Below, piece after piece: positions 1 to 7,129 of a stretch of 18,503 nt of DNA (positions are counted from its first letter, which is position 1; every line of letters begins with the position of its first letter). Position numbers and translations under genes: made by a program. This DNA is from Litorivivens sp041625495 (GTDB taxonomy: Bacteria > Pseudomonadota > Gammaproteobacteria > Pseudomonadales > Spongiibacteraceae): positions 1 to 18,503 of the forward strand of contig NZ_JBFJTH010000072.1 of the NCBI RefSeq assembly GCF_041625495.1, written 5' to 3'. The notes below the pieces were generated by a model. The model searched no databases, was not told the origin of the DNA, and saw only the letters and a program-made list of their open reading frames with translations.

Positions 1-45
1 CTGCTGGAAAAAGAAGGCTATAAGGTCAAACTGGCCGGCGGCTAA
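1..45 (+). CDS. C-terminal tail of an unknown protein (partial)
   Basis: An open frame runs from the first base to a TAA at 43-45 and encodes only 14 residues, ending LLEKEGYKVKLAGG. The rest lies upstream of the window, so no family can be assigned. It is convergent with the membrane-protein gene whose stop is at 64-66, with 18 bases between them and no obvious terminator. The reading frame itself is an inference from the stop position and the typical end-of-gene spacing. Confidence 0.5.
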   Translation: MLEKEGYKVKLAGG

Positions 46-63
46 CAGTCCAGCTATAAGGCA

Positions 64-1392
64 TCACCCCGCTTTCTTGCCCGAGTTATCCGACACCAGT
101 TTTATCCCCTCCTGCAAGGGCTCCGGCGGTGGCTCGCTGGGCTTAGCAAACAGTGAAAGCAGTCCCTGACACAACAATTGTTGGGCGCCAACCAGCCACA
201 GCGCCATCATCAACACCCGCTCCAGCGCAAAGCTCGTTACCGGGCGCGCAGTGCGCAGCCAGTGTTCCAGCATGCATAACTGAAAGGCCAACAGCAGTGG
301 CACGATATAAAGCAACGCCGCTGCAGTGTGCGCTGTCGCCTCGCTCCATCCTGCAATTGCCAGGGAGCTGGCAAACTTTGCAACCGGCAGCTGCATAGCG
401 GAGTAACTCACACCAGCCAGCGCCGCGGCCGACAGGCCACCCAGCCAGAAGCGCCAACGCCGCCCCAATTCAGCTATGCGCGGTAAGGTATCGGTCCAGC
501 GACAAGCACTGGCAAGCACAGTGCCGGCCAGCAACAAAGCCAACAGCACCAGACCAGGCCATGCCCGCTCCCATCCAGTGTGCAACTCTGAGGAGACAGG
601 AACCAGTGACCCCAACATATCCAGCAGGTATACGCTCAACGCCACCGAAAACACCAGCGCGATCGTGGTGACAACGCCACTGGCTACGCCCCGCAGCGCA
701 CGGCGGCGGTGAGGCCCCTCAATCAACAGCGATTCGACAAAACCGGACGCTGCCACCAGCCGCTCTGAAGCGCGCTTCACATCGCACCAGTAGGCTTCAA
801 TATTACCCATCCGGTTGGTAATGCGGCGCCAGTAACGCTCGCTTTCCATCAGGGCACGCCCCCGCACAGCGGCCGCCCAGCGAAATTCCCGCAGGGTTTC
901 CTCATGATGACTTTCGGCGGCGTCGAGCATCGCGCGCAATATTTTAGCCGTAGCAGGCTGCGCCCTGTCCCCGGGTAATTTGGCAATGGCATCGGCAGCC
1001 ACCACCCACTCCGGCGCTTCCGGGCGCTCCATTCGGGCGCTGTCCAACTCCTGACTGGCTTTTGCAATCAGACCATCGGCGTCAGTGCACAGCGATTCCA
1101 CCCGCTGCCAGCGAATCGACAAAAGCTGCATGAAATCGACAATGGACAGCCGATAGCGCATCTTCCCATAGTACTGCGCAAGCGTGGCAAAGGCCTGAAC
1201 CGTAGCCTTATGACGAATTTTCAACCGTTCTGCCAGCGCTGTATGCGCTCTTGTCAGACGCGCCTGATAAACCACTAACAACGACTCGCAGCCGCGCCGG
1301 ATCACCGCACGCTTCCAGGCGAGCAGCGTAAGAACAACCCCGGCAAATAGGCTCAGTAGCCACCAGGGCAACACTATTCCGGCTTCTGTCAT
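64..1392 (-). CDS. Orphan six-helix membrane protein with a long soluble segment
   Basis: This 442-residue protein matches no family I recognise. It has one hydrophobic helix near the N terminus (about residues 6-26), then roughly 200 mostly polar, charged and helical-looking residues. Five more hydrophobic segments follow (about 235-257, 279-297, 315-335, 355-376, 393-415), and the tail is Pro/Glu/Lys-rich. The layout resembles a membrane anchor plus cytoplasmic or periplasmic domain plus C-terminal membrane bundle; topology is not determined. The start was set at the ATG at 1390-1392 because GGGAG lies five bases upstream. A frame-mate ATG at 1402-1404 would add four residues but has no such site. 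It diverges from the lysozyme-like gene at 1755, and the two share the intergenic region. Function unknown. Confidence 0.8.
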   Translation of the reverse strand: MTEAGIVLPWWLLSLFAGVVLTLLAWKRAVIRRGCESLLVVYQARLTRAHTALAERLKIRHKATVQAFATLAQYYGKMRYRLSIVDFMQLLSIRWQRVESLCTDADGLIAKASQELDSARMERPEAPEWVVAADAIAKLPGDRAQPATAKILRAMLDAAESHHEETLREFRWAAAVRGRALMESERYWRRITNRMGNIEAYWCDVKRASERLVAASGFVESLLIEGPHRRRALRGVASGVVTTIALVFSVALSVYLLDMLGSLVPVSSELHTGWERAWPGLVLLALLLAGTVLASACRWTDTLPRIAELGRRWRFWLGGLSAAALAGVSYSAMQLPVAKFASSLAIAGWSEATAHTAAALLYIVPLLLAFQLCMLEHWLRTARPVTSFALERVLMMALWLVGAQQLLCQGLLSLFAKPSEPPPEPLQEGIKLVSDNSGKKAG

Positions 1393-1397
1393 GAATA

Positions 1398-1402
1398 CTC
1401 CC
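1398..1402 (-). promoter_or_regulatory. Ribosome binding site GGGAG that decides the start of the membrane protein
   Basis: On the minus strand GGGAG precedes the ATG at 1392 by five bases. The upstream in-frame ATG (1404) overlaps this site and lacks its own, so the shorter start is preferred. Confidence 0.55.
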
Positions 1403-1574
1403 ATCGTTCAGCCTGCATCAACTGACCCGAAGATTGGCTTACCTGAAGCTTATCGGTATAACTCACCTATCGCTAGCCGTCCTTGCAAAACAATCACTTA
1501 GCAGGCAACCAGGGCATTGAACAGAGTCAATAGGTACTAGCACTTACCGCACATTTCCATATTTATTTTTAAAA

Positions 1575-1591
1575 AGTGAATCTAATCCACT
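1575..1591. repeat. Imperfect palindrome upstream of the lysozyme-like gene promoter
   Basis: The sequence AGTGAATCTAATCCACT is a 17-base dyad. AGTG pairs with CACT and AT with AT around the centre, with two mismatched pairs. It lies about 17 bases upstream of the -35 element at 1608, a typical place for an activator or repressor site. This is a pattern observation only. Confidence 0.35.
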
Positions 1592-1607
1592 AATAACTAA
1601 AAGATTT

Positions 1608-1636
1608 TTGACTTATGGTCGCAACTGTACTAAAAC
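1608..1636 (+). promoter_or_regulatory. Sigma70-type promoter for the lysozyme-like gene
   Basis: TTGACT (1608-1613, five of six consensus bases) is followed after exactly 17 bases by TAAAAC (1631-1636, four of six). An AT-rich stretch lies just upstream and could serve as an UP element. Transcription would begin near 1643, leaving a leader of about 110 bases before the ATG at 1755. Confidence 0.55.
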
Positions 1637-1642
1637 AGTTAC
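1621..1642. promoter_or_regulatory. Operator-like inverted repeat over the -10 element
   Basis: AACTGT (1623-1628) and ACAGTT (1635-1640) are perfect inverted copies separated by six bases. They extend to eight-base arms with one mismatch if G1621 and C1642 are included. The dyad spans the end of the promoter spacer and the whole -10 box, so a protein bound there would block RNA polymerase. The cognate regulator is not identifiable in this window. Confidence 0.5.
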
Positions 1643-1754
1643 AAGGGCGCAAAGTATTCACACTCTTTCGCTGGAGACAAACGGCTTTTACGCTGGTCAT
1701 AACTAACAGGACAGGCAAAAAACGTTCGATTTTCGGCGCGGGGAAACCAAAGCC

Positions 1755-2240
1755 ATGATGAATGTGTCTGAGCTGCGAGAACAGATCATTGGACCAACCC
1801 TGAAGTATCTGGGCATCCACTCTAACGTTGCGGAAGAGCTGCTACTGGGAACGGCCGCCCTGGAATCCCAGCTCAACCCGCTACACAAAGACGCCGATGG
1901 CGTCGGTATCTACCGCATCACACCTAAACAACATCGGCAGATTTGGGACGATTATCTCGCATTCAAACCCGATCTTGCCAGTCGTGTCAGAGGTCTGGCC
2001 AGCCAGCACCGCTTCCTGCAAGACCCGGACACAGAACTTAGCTGGAACCTCAGCTACGCAACTGCAATCGCATGGTTGATCTACCAACGCGAAGAAATCG
2101 TGCTACCCACCCCGGCAGAAGCAGATCAACTGGGCGCACTATGGCGCAAATGTTTTGGTCATCGCACCAATGCACGCAAATCCGAGAAACATTTCAATGG
2201 CTGGCTGCAGGAATACCGTCGCAGCCTAGTGGCCGCCTGA
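1755..2240 (+). CDS. Small phage-type lysozyme/transglycosylase-like protein
   Basis: This 161-residue protein resembles a group of short phage and prophage proteins of lysozyme-like fold. The recognisable core is the segment GTAALESQLNPLHKDADGVG (residues 32-51), followed by IYRITPKQHRQIWDDYL. Glu37 sits where the catalytic Glu of SLT-type enzymes would be. In relatives I recall, this core reads G-T-A-x-E-S with a later glycine-rich segment and an aromatic-Gln/Ile-x-P stretch. There is no signal peptide or membrane helix, so export would need a holin-like or lytic route, or the protein is a structural or domesticated phage component. The start is the first of two adjacent ATGs, with a GGGGA about 10 bases upstream. 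No other phage gene is nearby. Enzyme activity is unproven. Confidence 0.7.
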   Translation: MMNVSELREQIIGPTLKYLGIHSNVAEELLLGTAALESQLNPLHKDADGVGIYRITPKQHRQIWDDYLAFKPDLASRVRGLASQHRFLQDPDTELSWNLSYATAIAWLIYQREEIVLPTPAEADQLGALWRKCFGHRTNARKSEKHFNGWLQEYRRSLVAA

Positions 2241-2255
2241 CCGACAACCCTTGCA

Positions 2256-2852
2256 CTAATCGCCCTCAAGTAAAACAAGGTCTTCGGGACGATCAATATC
2301 AGCCTGCGCCGGCATTTCCACCCAAGACCACTGTAACGCCTCTAACCTTCGTCGGGTTTCCTCCGCGACTAGGGAGCTACCCCAGGCTATGTTGCAAAAC
2401 AACTCCGGGGCGTACCGTTTTAACCCCAGTGCCACATAGCCGCCGTCGTGAGCAGGTATCATTACCGCATCTGTCGTCTGCAAGTGCGACAACATGTCAG
2501 ACAACAGTCGTCCTTTCACGCTCGGGCAGTCGGCGCCTACTAACACGACAGCCTCAGCGCACCGCAGTGATTGCCGAACCGCGTGACTCATCCGAGCGCC
2601 GAGATGGCGGCCTCGCTGCTGCTTAATGGCAAAGCCATGGCGCTGCGACAGATCGGCAAAGTGGCTGTGCAGCGCCGTCACATGAAGTTCGACGGAGCAT
2701 GCAGACGGCGCCTGCGCCAGATTTGCACAGCAGGTCTCGAGCAGTTTGCAGTGCAGAGCCAGACACTCGGCGGAGGTCAACACACGCTGCATTCGAGTTT
2801 TCACCTGCCCAAGGATAGGCGCCTTGGCGAACAGGCAAATCGTCACTTCCAC
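2256..2852 (-). CDS. TIGR04282/DUF2064 glycosyltransferase-like protein
   Basis: This 198-residue protein belongs to the nucleotide-diphospho-sugar transferase-like family TIGR04282 (rSAM/selenodomain-associated transferase 1, also linked to arsenosugar biosynthesis). Seen in the sequence are the N-terminal strand ICLFAKAPILGQVKTRM, the GADCPS motif of the DUF2064 core, the AHDGGYVALGL stretch and the DIDRPEDL end. The family role is presumed transfer of a sugar-like group; the substrate is unknown. The frame is open further upstream, to an ATG at 2909, but that would overlap the upstream gene by over 50 bases. GTG at 2850-2852 is chosen because GGGAG lies eight bases before it and the conserved domain starts at once. 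The upstream glycosyltransferase ends at 2857, so the two are translationally coupled. Confidence 0.88.
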   Translation of the reverse strand: MEVTICLFAKAPILGQVKTRMQRVLTSAECLALHCKLLETCCANLAQAPSACSVELHVTALHSHFADLSQRHGFAIKQQRGRHLGARMSHAVRQSLRCAEAVVLVGADCPSVKGRLLSDMLSHLQTTDAVMIPAHDGGYVALGLKRYAPELFCNIAWGSSLVAEETRRRLEALQWSWVEMPAQADIDRPEDLVLLEGD

Positions 2853-2856
2853 TGCA

Positions 2857-3525
2857 TCAACTCCCGTAATAACGCTTATGCAAAGTGGTTGGCGACACGC
2901 CCAGCACAAAGAGCAGGCGCAGATACCACATTAGCACCATCGTGCGGATCACCCCTGCCTGCTGCCAGCGCCGGCTCGAGGAAACGACAGGCGAAGGCCA
3001 AATGTAGGGTTTTGCCAATTTCCGCAGTTGTTTGCTGATCGCTACATCCTCCATCAGCGGTAACGGCGGATAACCATCGACGCGCTGAAACACATCGCGC
3101 CGAATAAAAATGGTTTGATCCCCGGTCGCCACAGAAGTCAGTCGGCTGCGCCAATTCATCATGCGCGCGATCACCCTCAACATTGGCGAACCCGGCTGCA
3201 GTTCCACCGGGAAAAAGCCCCACAGCGGCGACTCACGACCCAAAGTCTCCACGAAATCGGCAAAGTTTCCTGGCAGGCGGGTGTCCGCATGCAGAAACAG
3301 CAGAGCACGCCCCCGAGCGCTACTGGCGCCGGCATTCATCTGTGCGGCTCGTCCGCGAAACCCTGTAACGACCTGATCAGCCCATGTTTCAGCAATACCA
3401 ACGCTGTTGTCCTGGCTACCGCCATCAACAACAATCCACTCAACGCCAGGTAGGTTGCGGTTGGGGCTGCGTCCCAGGCACGCGAGGTTATCCGCTTCAT
3501 TGAGCACCGGGAGAATAATGCTCAC
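2857..3525 (-). CDS. TIGR04283 family-2 glycosyltransferase
   Basis: This GT-A, family-2 glycosyltransferase of about 222 residues matches TIGR04283 (rSAM/selenodomain-associated transferase 2). Recognisable are the N-terminal SIILPVLNEADNL, the VDGGSQDNS nucleotide-binding segment, the GRAAQMNAGA stretch, the LHADTRLP motif that replaces the usual DxD, and the GDQTIFIRRDVF and LMEDVAISKQL blocks. A hydrophobic stretch near the C terminus (about MVLMWYLRLLFVLG) suggests membrane association. GTG at 3523-3525 is chosen because it begins directly at the conserved strand; a TTG at 3535-3537 would add four residues, and neither has a strong ribosome site. It is the first gene of a two-gene leftward unit with the TIGR04282 gene. 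The radical-SAM protein that usually accompanies this pair is not in the window. Confidence 0.88.
   Translation of the reverse strand: MSIILPVLNEADNLACLGRSPNRNLPGVEWIVVDGGSQDNSVGIAETWADQVVTGFRGRAAQMNAGASSARGRALLFLHADTRLPGNFADFVETLGRESPLWGFFPVELQPGSPMLRVIARMMNWRSRLTSVATGDQTIFIRRDVFQRVDGYPPLPLMEDVAISKQLRKLAKPYIWPSPVVSSSRRWQQAGVIRTMVLMWYLRLLFVLGVSPTTLHKRYYGS
2861..2865 (-). promoter_or_regulatory. Ribosome binding site GGGAG inside the end of the upstream gene
   Basis: On the minus strand GGGAG lies within the last codons of the TIGR04283 gene, eight bases before the GTG at 2852. It fixes that start and couples translation of the pair. Confidence 0.6.
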
Positions 3526-3617
3526 ACTAATATGCAAAACGATACGCCCAAAAGGCTCTCAGTATGCAGATTGGCCTTACACGTGCCAAGCTTACACACA
3601 CTCTCTGGTGTTCACGG

Positions 3618-3646
3618 TTGGACTGTTGCCTCGCTCAGGCTAGAAT
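3618..3646 (+). promoter_or_regulatory. Promoter of the tRNA-Arg gene
   Basis: TTGGAC (3618-3623) is followed after 17 bases by TAGAAT (3641-3646), then a GC-rich AGCCGCC discriminator of the type seen at stable-RNA promoters. Transcription would begin near 3653, a few bases before the mature 5' end at 3661. The -35 box is weak (three of six), the -10 strong (five of six). Confidence 0.5.
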
Positions 3647-3660
3647 AGCCGCCTTTATCG

Positions 3661-3737
3661 GCCCCGGTGGCACAGCTGGATAGCGCGGTCCCCTCCTAAG
3701 GGACAGGTCTCAGGTTCGAATCCTGACCGGGGCACCA
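3661..3737 (+). tRNA. tRNA-Arg (anticodon CCT)
   Basis: The sequence folds as a complete 77-base tRNA. The acceptor GCCCCGG pairs with CCGGGGC, the anticodon stem GTCCC with GGGAC around loop CTCCTAA, and the T stem TCAGG with CCTGA around TTCGAAT. The discriminator A3734 is followed by an encoded CCA (3735-3737). The anticodon CCT (3695-3697) reads AGG arginine codons. The D stem has one A-C mismatch (the third pair), which is tolerable. It stands alone, with its own promoter upstream, and is followed 67 bases later by msbA. tRNA-Arg genes often serve as integration sites, but no integrase or att duplication is seen here. Confidence 0.95.
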
Positions 3738-3804
3738 CTTACACAGTCGCGGAACGGCATTGCCTGTTCTGATAATTGACGCAAGCTAATCGGGGATTCC
3801 AGAT

Positions 3805-5559
3805 TTGGCCAGCACGCAAACGGGGCAAGACGGCTGGCAGGTGTACATGCGCCTGCTTAAATACCTAAAACCTCTCATACTGCCTTTTTCACTCAGCATC
3901 CTTGGGTATCTCGTATTCGCGGCCACCACACCAGCCCAGGCAAAAATGCTGGAGCTGCTCGTAGACGCGATTGAAAATAAAGATCACGACGCTCGCTATT
4001 ACATTCCACTGGCCATAGCCGGGGTGTATCTGGTGCGCGGCATAGGCACATTCCTGGGCACCTATTTCATGGCGCTGGTGGGCACCCGCATCGTGACTCA
4101 GCTGCGCACGGAGGTGTTTGGCCACCTGATGCGTTTGCCCGTAAGCTACTACGATAGCGAAAACAGCGGCCAGATTGTTGCCCGTACGGTGTTCAACACC
4201 GGCTTGGTCACCGATGCCGCCACAGACGCACTGCGCACATTGATCCGCGAGGGTTTTACGGTTATCGGTTTGCTGGCCTACGCGTTCTATCTCAACTGGA
4301 AACTGTCCCTGATATTTCTCGCCATTGCGCCGCTACTGGCCATTATTGTGGCGTCAGTCGGCCGCCGTCTTCGCAAGCTCAGCAGCAAAGTGCAAGATTC
4401 GGTGGCGGATATCACCCAAGTCTGCTCCGAAGCCATTACCGGCAGCCGTATGGTGAAAACCTTCCTTGGTGAGCAGCGCGAAACCGATCGCTTTGTCAGC
4501 GTGAACGAACGCAACTACCGCCAGCAAATGAAAATGGTGAAAGTGCAGGCCATCAACACGCCAGTGATGCAGCTCATTATTGTACTGGCGATGGGCATCA
4601 TCGTTTTTCTGATTCTGGCGCCTGAGTTTCTTTCGCAGATGACTACCGGTCAATACGTTGCCTATATCACCACCATCGGCCTGATACCAAAACCGGTACG
4701 ACAGCTGTCAGGTGTAAACGCAATCATTCAAAAAGGTATCGCCGCAGCTATCAACATTTTCAACGTGCTGGATCTTGCACCGGAGAAAAACACCGGCACC
4801 CGACGCATTGAAAAGCTCAACGGTGAGATAGACGTTCGCGATCTGCGTTTTGGCTATGAAGGCAGTGATGTACCCGCCCTGAAAAATATCAGCTTCACTG
4901 CGCAACCGGGCACGGTAACCGCTCTGGTCGGGCGCTCTGGCAGTGGTAAGTCAACGCTGGCCTCGTTGTTCGCCCGGTTTTACGATTATGAGCAAGGCCA
5001 GATTCTGGTCGACGGTGTCGATATTCGCGAATACGACCTCTACGACTACCGCGCCCAGCTGGGTATCGTTACCCAGAATGTTGTTCTGTTCAACGACACC
5101 ATTGCCAACAATATTGCCTACGGCTGTAACGCGGCTCTCGGCGACGAACAGGCTGTTCGTCGCGCCGCCGATGCGGCATACGCCACGGAGTTTATCGAGC
5201 GCCTTCCAGAGGGTTTCGACACTCTGGTCGGTGAAGGCGGCCTTAAGCTGTCTGGTGGACAACGTCAGCGTCTGGCTATTGCTCGCACGCTACTTAAGAA
5301 CACGCCATTGCTGGTACTCGACGAAGCCACCTCAGCCTTGGACAACGAATCTGAGCGCGCCATACAAAACGCGTTAACCGATTTTATGAAAAGCCGCACA
5401 ACCCTCGTCATTGCCCACCGCCTGTCAACCATCGTGAACGCCGATCAAATTCTGGTCATGGACGGCGGCGAAATTGTGGAGCGTGGCAGCCACGCTGAGT
5501 TGCTGGCCCTGGGTGGCTACTATGCCACCCTCTATGAACAGGGCTTTGAAGAAACCTGA
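3805..5559 (+). CDS. msbA: MsbA, lipid A/phospholipid flippase (ABC exporter)
   Basis: This 584-residue half-transporter has six hydrophobic helices in its first 320 residues and a complete C-terminal nucleotide-binding domain. The Walker A is GRSGSGKST (376-384), the Q-loop lies around Q424, the signature is LSGGQ (483-487), the Walker B is LLVLDE (502-507), and the switch His is H538. Length and the N-terminal YLKPLILPFSLSILGYLVFAA match gammaproteobacterial MsbA, an inner-membrane homodimer that flips core-lipid A using ATP. The start is TTG at 3805-3807 with CGGGGA eight bases before it; the next in-frame ATG (residue 15) would cut into the conserved N terminus. lpxK, often the next gene, is absent. 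The gene instead meets the convergent TetR gene six bases after its stop. Other lipid exporters of the family are possible but less likely. Confidence 0.9.
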   Translation: MASTQTGQDGWQVYMRLLKYLKPLILPFSLSILGYLVFAATTPAQAKMLELLVDAIENKDHDARYYIPLAIAGVYLVRGIGTFLGTYFMALVGTRIVTQLRTEVFGHLMRLPVSYYDSENSGQIVARTVFNTGLVTDAATDALRTLIREGFTVIGLLAYAFYLNWKLSLIFLAIAPLLAIIVASVGRRLRKLSSKVQDSVADITQVCSEAITGSRMVKTFLGEQRETDRFVSVNERNYRQQMKMVKVQAINTPVMQLIIVLAMGIIVFLILAPEFLSQMTTGQYVAYITTIGLIPKPVRQLSGVNAIIQKGIAAAINIFNVLDLAPEKNTGTRRIEKLNGEIDVRDLRFGYEGSDVPALKNISFTAQPGTVTALVGRSGSGKSTLASLFARFYDYEQGQILVDGVDIREYDLYDYRAQLGIVTQNVVLFNDTIANNIAYGCNAALGDEQAVRRAADAAYATEFIERLPEGFDTLVGEGGLKLSGGQRQRLAIARTLLKNTPLLVLDEATSALDNESERAIQNALTDFMKSRTTLVIAHRLSTIVNADQILVMDGGEIVERGSHAELLALGGYYATLYEQGFEET

Positions 5560-5565
5560 GCGCAA

Positions 5566-6192
5566 TCAGCTCACGTGTGCGGCACTGAGAATGCCGCACA
5601 GGGCGTCAACAAGATTGCCGGCAAAGCTGTCCAGGCCGGCGATCTGATAACGCCCTTCACGCAGTCCTCGCTCGAAGGCCGCTACGCTGTGAATCATGCA
5701 AGCCCCCATCATCAGCTGACGCTGTTGACGTAGCAGCGGGTCGCTCGCCGGCACGAAAGGCTCCAGCCGATTACTGATTTCCAATACACGCTGCTGCCAG
5801 GGCTTATTCCGATTTTCGTTTTCCAGAAAGGCGGGAAAACTCACCTGCAGCCGCGCCAGAAATTCGATGTAGTGGCTGTCCGGCCCAGCTGAACGAATAT
5901 GCTCCATCATGGGCACAACCAGACAGCGCACCAGCTCACGCATATTATCGCCCGCGCCGCTATTGTCCGCTTCGCGGAGCATCCCTTCGCGCACCTGCTC
6001 AATGCCGCTCATGCGATACTCTAAAATGGCGCTGAACAAACCCTCGCGATCACCAAAGTGATACTGCAGGGCGGCGACATTCTTTTGCCCTGCGGTACGG
6101 GCAATTTCCCGCAACGAGACAGATTCAATTCCCTTACTGGCAAACAATTGTTCTGCCGTCAGAATCAGGCGCTCGCGGGTGCCCTCGGGCAT
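5566..6192 (-). CDS. TetR/AcrR-family transcriptional regulator
   Basis: This protein of about 208 residues has an N-terminal TetR helix-turn-helix (roughly residues 5-52). The recognition region reads SLREIARTAGQKNVAALQYHFGDREGLF, given here only in its key part: REIA, AALQYHFG and REGLF are the hallmark positions. The C-terminal ligand domain is helical, with a run of hydrophobic segments that cannot be assigned a ligand. TetR proteins usually repress adjacent genes. This one is last in a leftward unit after a methyltransferase and an LLM oxidoreductase, so autoregulation of the unit is likely. ATG at 6190-6192 is preferred because AGGTG lies nine bases upstream; GTGs at 6204 and 6198 are in-frame alternatives. 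The gene ends six bases from the msbA stop. Confidence 0.9.
   Translation of the reverse strand: MPEGTRERLILTAEQLFASKGIESVSLREIARTAGQKNVAALQYHFGDREGLFSAILEYRMSGIEQVREGMLREADNSGAGDNMRELVRCLVVPMMEHIRSAGPDSHYIEFLARLQVSFPAFLENENRNKPWQQRVLEISNRLEPFVPASDPLLRQQRQLMMGACMIHSVAAFERGLREGRYQIAGLDSFAGNLVDALCGILSAAHVS
5576..5600. repeat. Perfect 8-bp hairpin at the convergent msbA/TetR junction
   Basis: TGTGCGGC (5576-5583) and GCCGCACA (5593-5600) form a perfect GC-rich stem with a nine-base loop, just past the msbA stop and inside the last codons of the TetR gene. No T-run follows on either strand, so it is not a textbook terminator. It could still slow or protect the 3' ends of both transcripts. Confidence 0.4.
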
Positions 6193-6208
6193 TAGCACAG
6201 TCACCTAG

Positions 6209-7129
6209 TTATGCCTGCATCTCACTGGCGAGAAACTCCAGAGTGCGATCGAACTGCCCCGGCTCCAGCTCCATCACCGCCGCATTCAGGTCTGTCACAC
6301 CGGCATCACGCAATGACTGCAACTCCTTCCGCAAGGTGGCTTCATCGCCCACCAAGGCAATGTCACCAGGCCCCGAAGCACCTTCGCGTTCCAGCATAGC
6401 CTTGTAGGAGGGCAGCTGACCGTACAGGGCCAGCTGCTCGGCAATCGTTGCTCGCGCAGCGTCTGGCTTGTCGGTGAGGACAACAGGCAAGCCCGCCACC
6501 ACACGTGGCGTCGGCCGCCCTGCCGCCGCAGCGGCCTGCGTGATGGTTGGAACAATATGATTGGCCAGGGTTTTGGCTCCGGTCATCCACGTAATCGTGC
6601 CTTCCGCCAGCCGGCCCGCAATATTAAGCATGCGCGGCCCCAGTGCGGCGACGATGACCGGGGGCTTACTCGGGGCATCGTGCACTTTGAAGGTCGCATT
6701 CACGCGATATTGGGCGCCGGCGTGGCTGGTTGATTCGCCGGCCAACAAAGGCTGCAACACTTCCAGATACTCTTCCATATGGCTGGCAGGCTTGCTGTAG
6801 TCCAGACCAAACATGTCTTCAACAACGAACTTATGCGACAGGCCAATGCCCAGCACAAAGCGCCCCCCCGCAGCCGCCTGACTCGTCAGCGCCTGCTGCG
6901 CCATCGCCACCGGATGACGTGGATAGGTCGGGGTAACCGCCGTGCCCAATTCCAGCGACTGGGTAGCATAGCCAACAATACCCAGAGTGGAGATTGCATC
7001 CAGCCCAAAAATATTCGGCATCCAGCAACTGGCAAAGCCGCGCGCTTCGACGTCTTGCGCGATATTAATGAGATTATTCAAGGTAACTTCAGGACCGCTG
7101 CTGAGCCCGATTTTTATGCCAATTTTCAT
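6209..7129 (-). CDS. LLM-class (luciferase-like) oxidoreductase, TIGR03564-type
   Basis: This 306-residue flavin-dependent oxidoreductase has the bacterial luciferase-like TIM-barrel fold. Diagnostic stretches are the N-terminal MKIGIKIG, the ARGFASCWMPNIFGLDA segment, ELGTAVTPTYPRHPVAMAQQ, and GGRFVLGIGLSHKFVVEDMFG. These match the F420-type LLM subfamily TIGR03564, widespread in actinobacteria and also seen in marine proteobacteria. The cofactor could be F420 or FMN; the sequence does not settle it and no F420 synthesis gene is nearby. The substrate is unknown. The start ATG (7127-7129) overlaps the methyltransferase stop in an ATGA, and the stop is followed within 20 bases by the TetR start, so the three genes form one unit. 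Confidence 0.9.
   Translation of the reverse strand: MKIGIKIGLSSGPEVTLNNLINIAQDVEARGFASCWMPNIFGLDAISTLGIVGYATQSLELGTAVTPTYPRHPVAMAQQALTSQAAAGGRFVLGIGLSHKFVVEDMFGLDYSKPASHMEEYLEVLQPLLAGESTSHAGAQYRVNATFKVHDAPSKPPVIVAALGPRMLNIAGRLAEGTITWMTGAKTLANHIVPTITQAAAAAGRPTPRVVAGLPVVLTDKPDAARATIAEQLALYGQLPSYKAMLEREGASGPGDIALVGDEATLRKELQSLRDAGVTDLNAAVMELEPGQFDRTLEFLASEMQA

Larger units (their letters stand above)
1393..1754. other. Intergenic region between divergent genes, AT-rich in its centre
   Basis: This 362-base gap has no credible coding frame. Its middle (about 1550-1615) is clearly more AT-rich than the surroundings and holds runs of T and A. It contains a 17-base imperfect palindrome (1575-1591), a well-spaced sigma70-like promoter reading right (1608-1636), and a dyad overlapping that promoter (1621-1642). 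I found no convincing promoter for the leftward membrane-protein gene and no RNA gene. Confidence 0.6.

Noticed and set aside
2072..2626. Long open frame on the + strand opposite the TIGR04282 gene
   Set aside because: It has no recognisable motif, overlaps both the lysozyme-like and TIGR04282 genes and is rich in Ser/Pro/Arg/Thr, as expected from the complement of a real gene.
3752..3769. Terminator after tRNA-Arg
   Set aside because: The GAACGGC/GCC-T-GTTC hairpin has a bulge and three-base loop and is not followed by a T-run.
3661..3804. Integration site for a mobile element at tRNA-Arg
   Set aside because: No integrase, no repeat of the tRNA 3' end and no foreign gene block were seen downstream; msbA follows directly.
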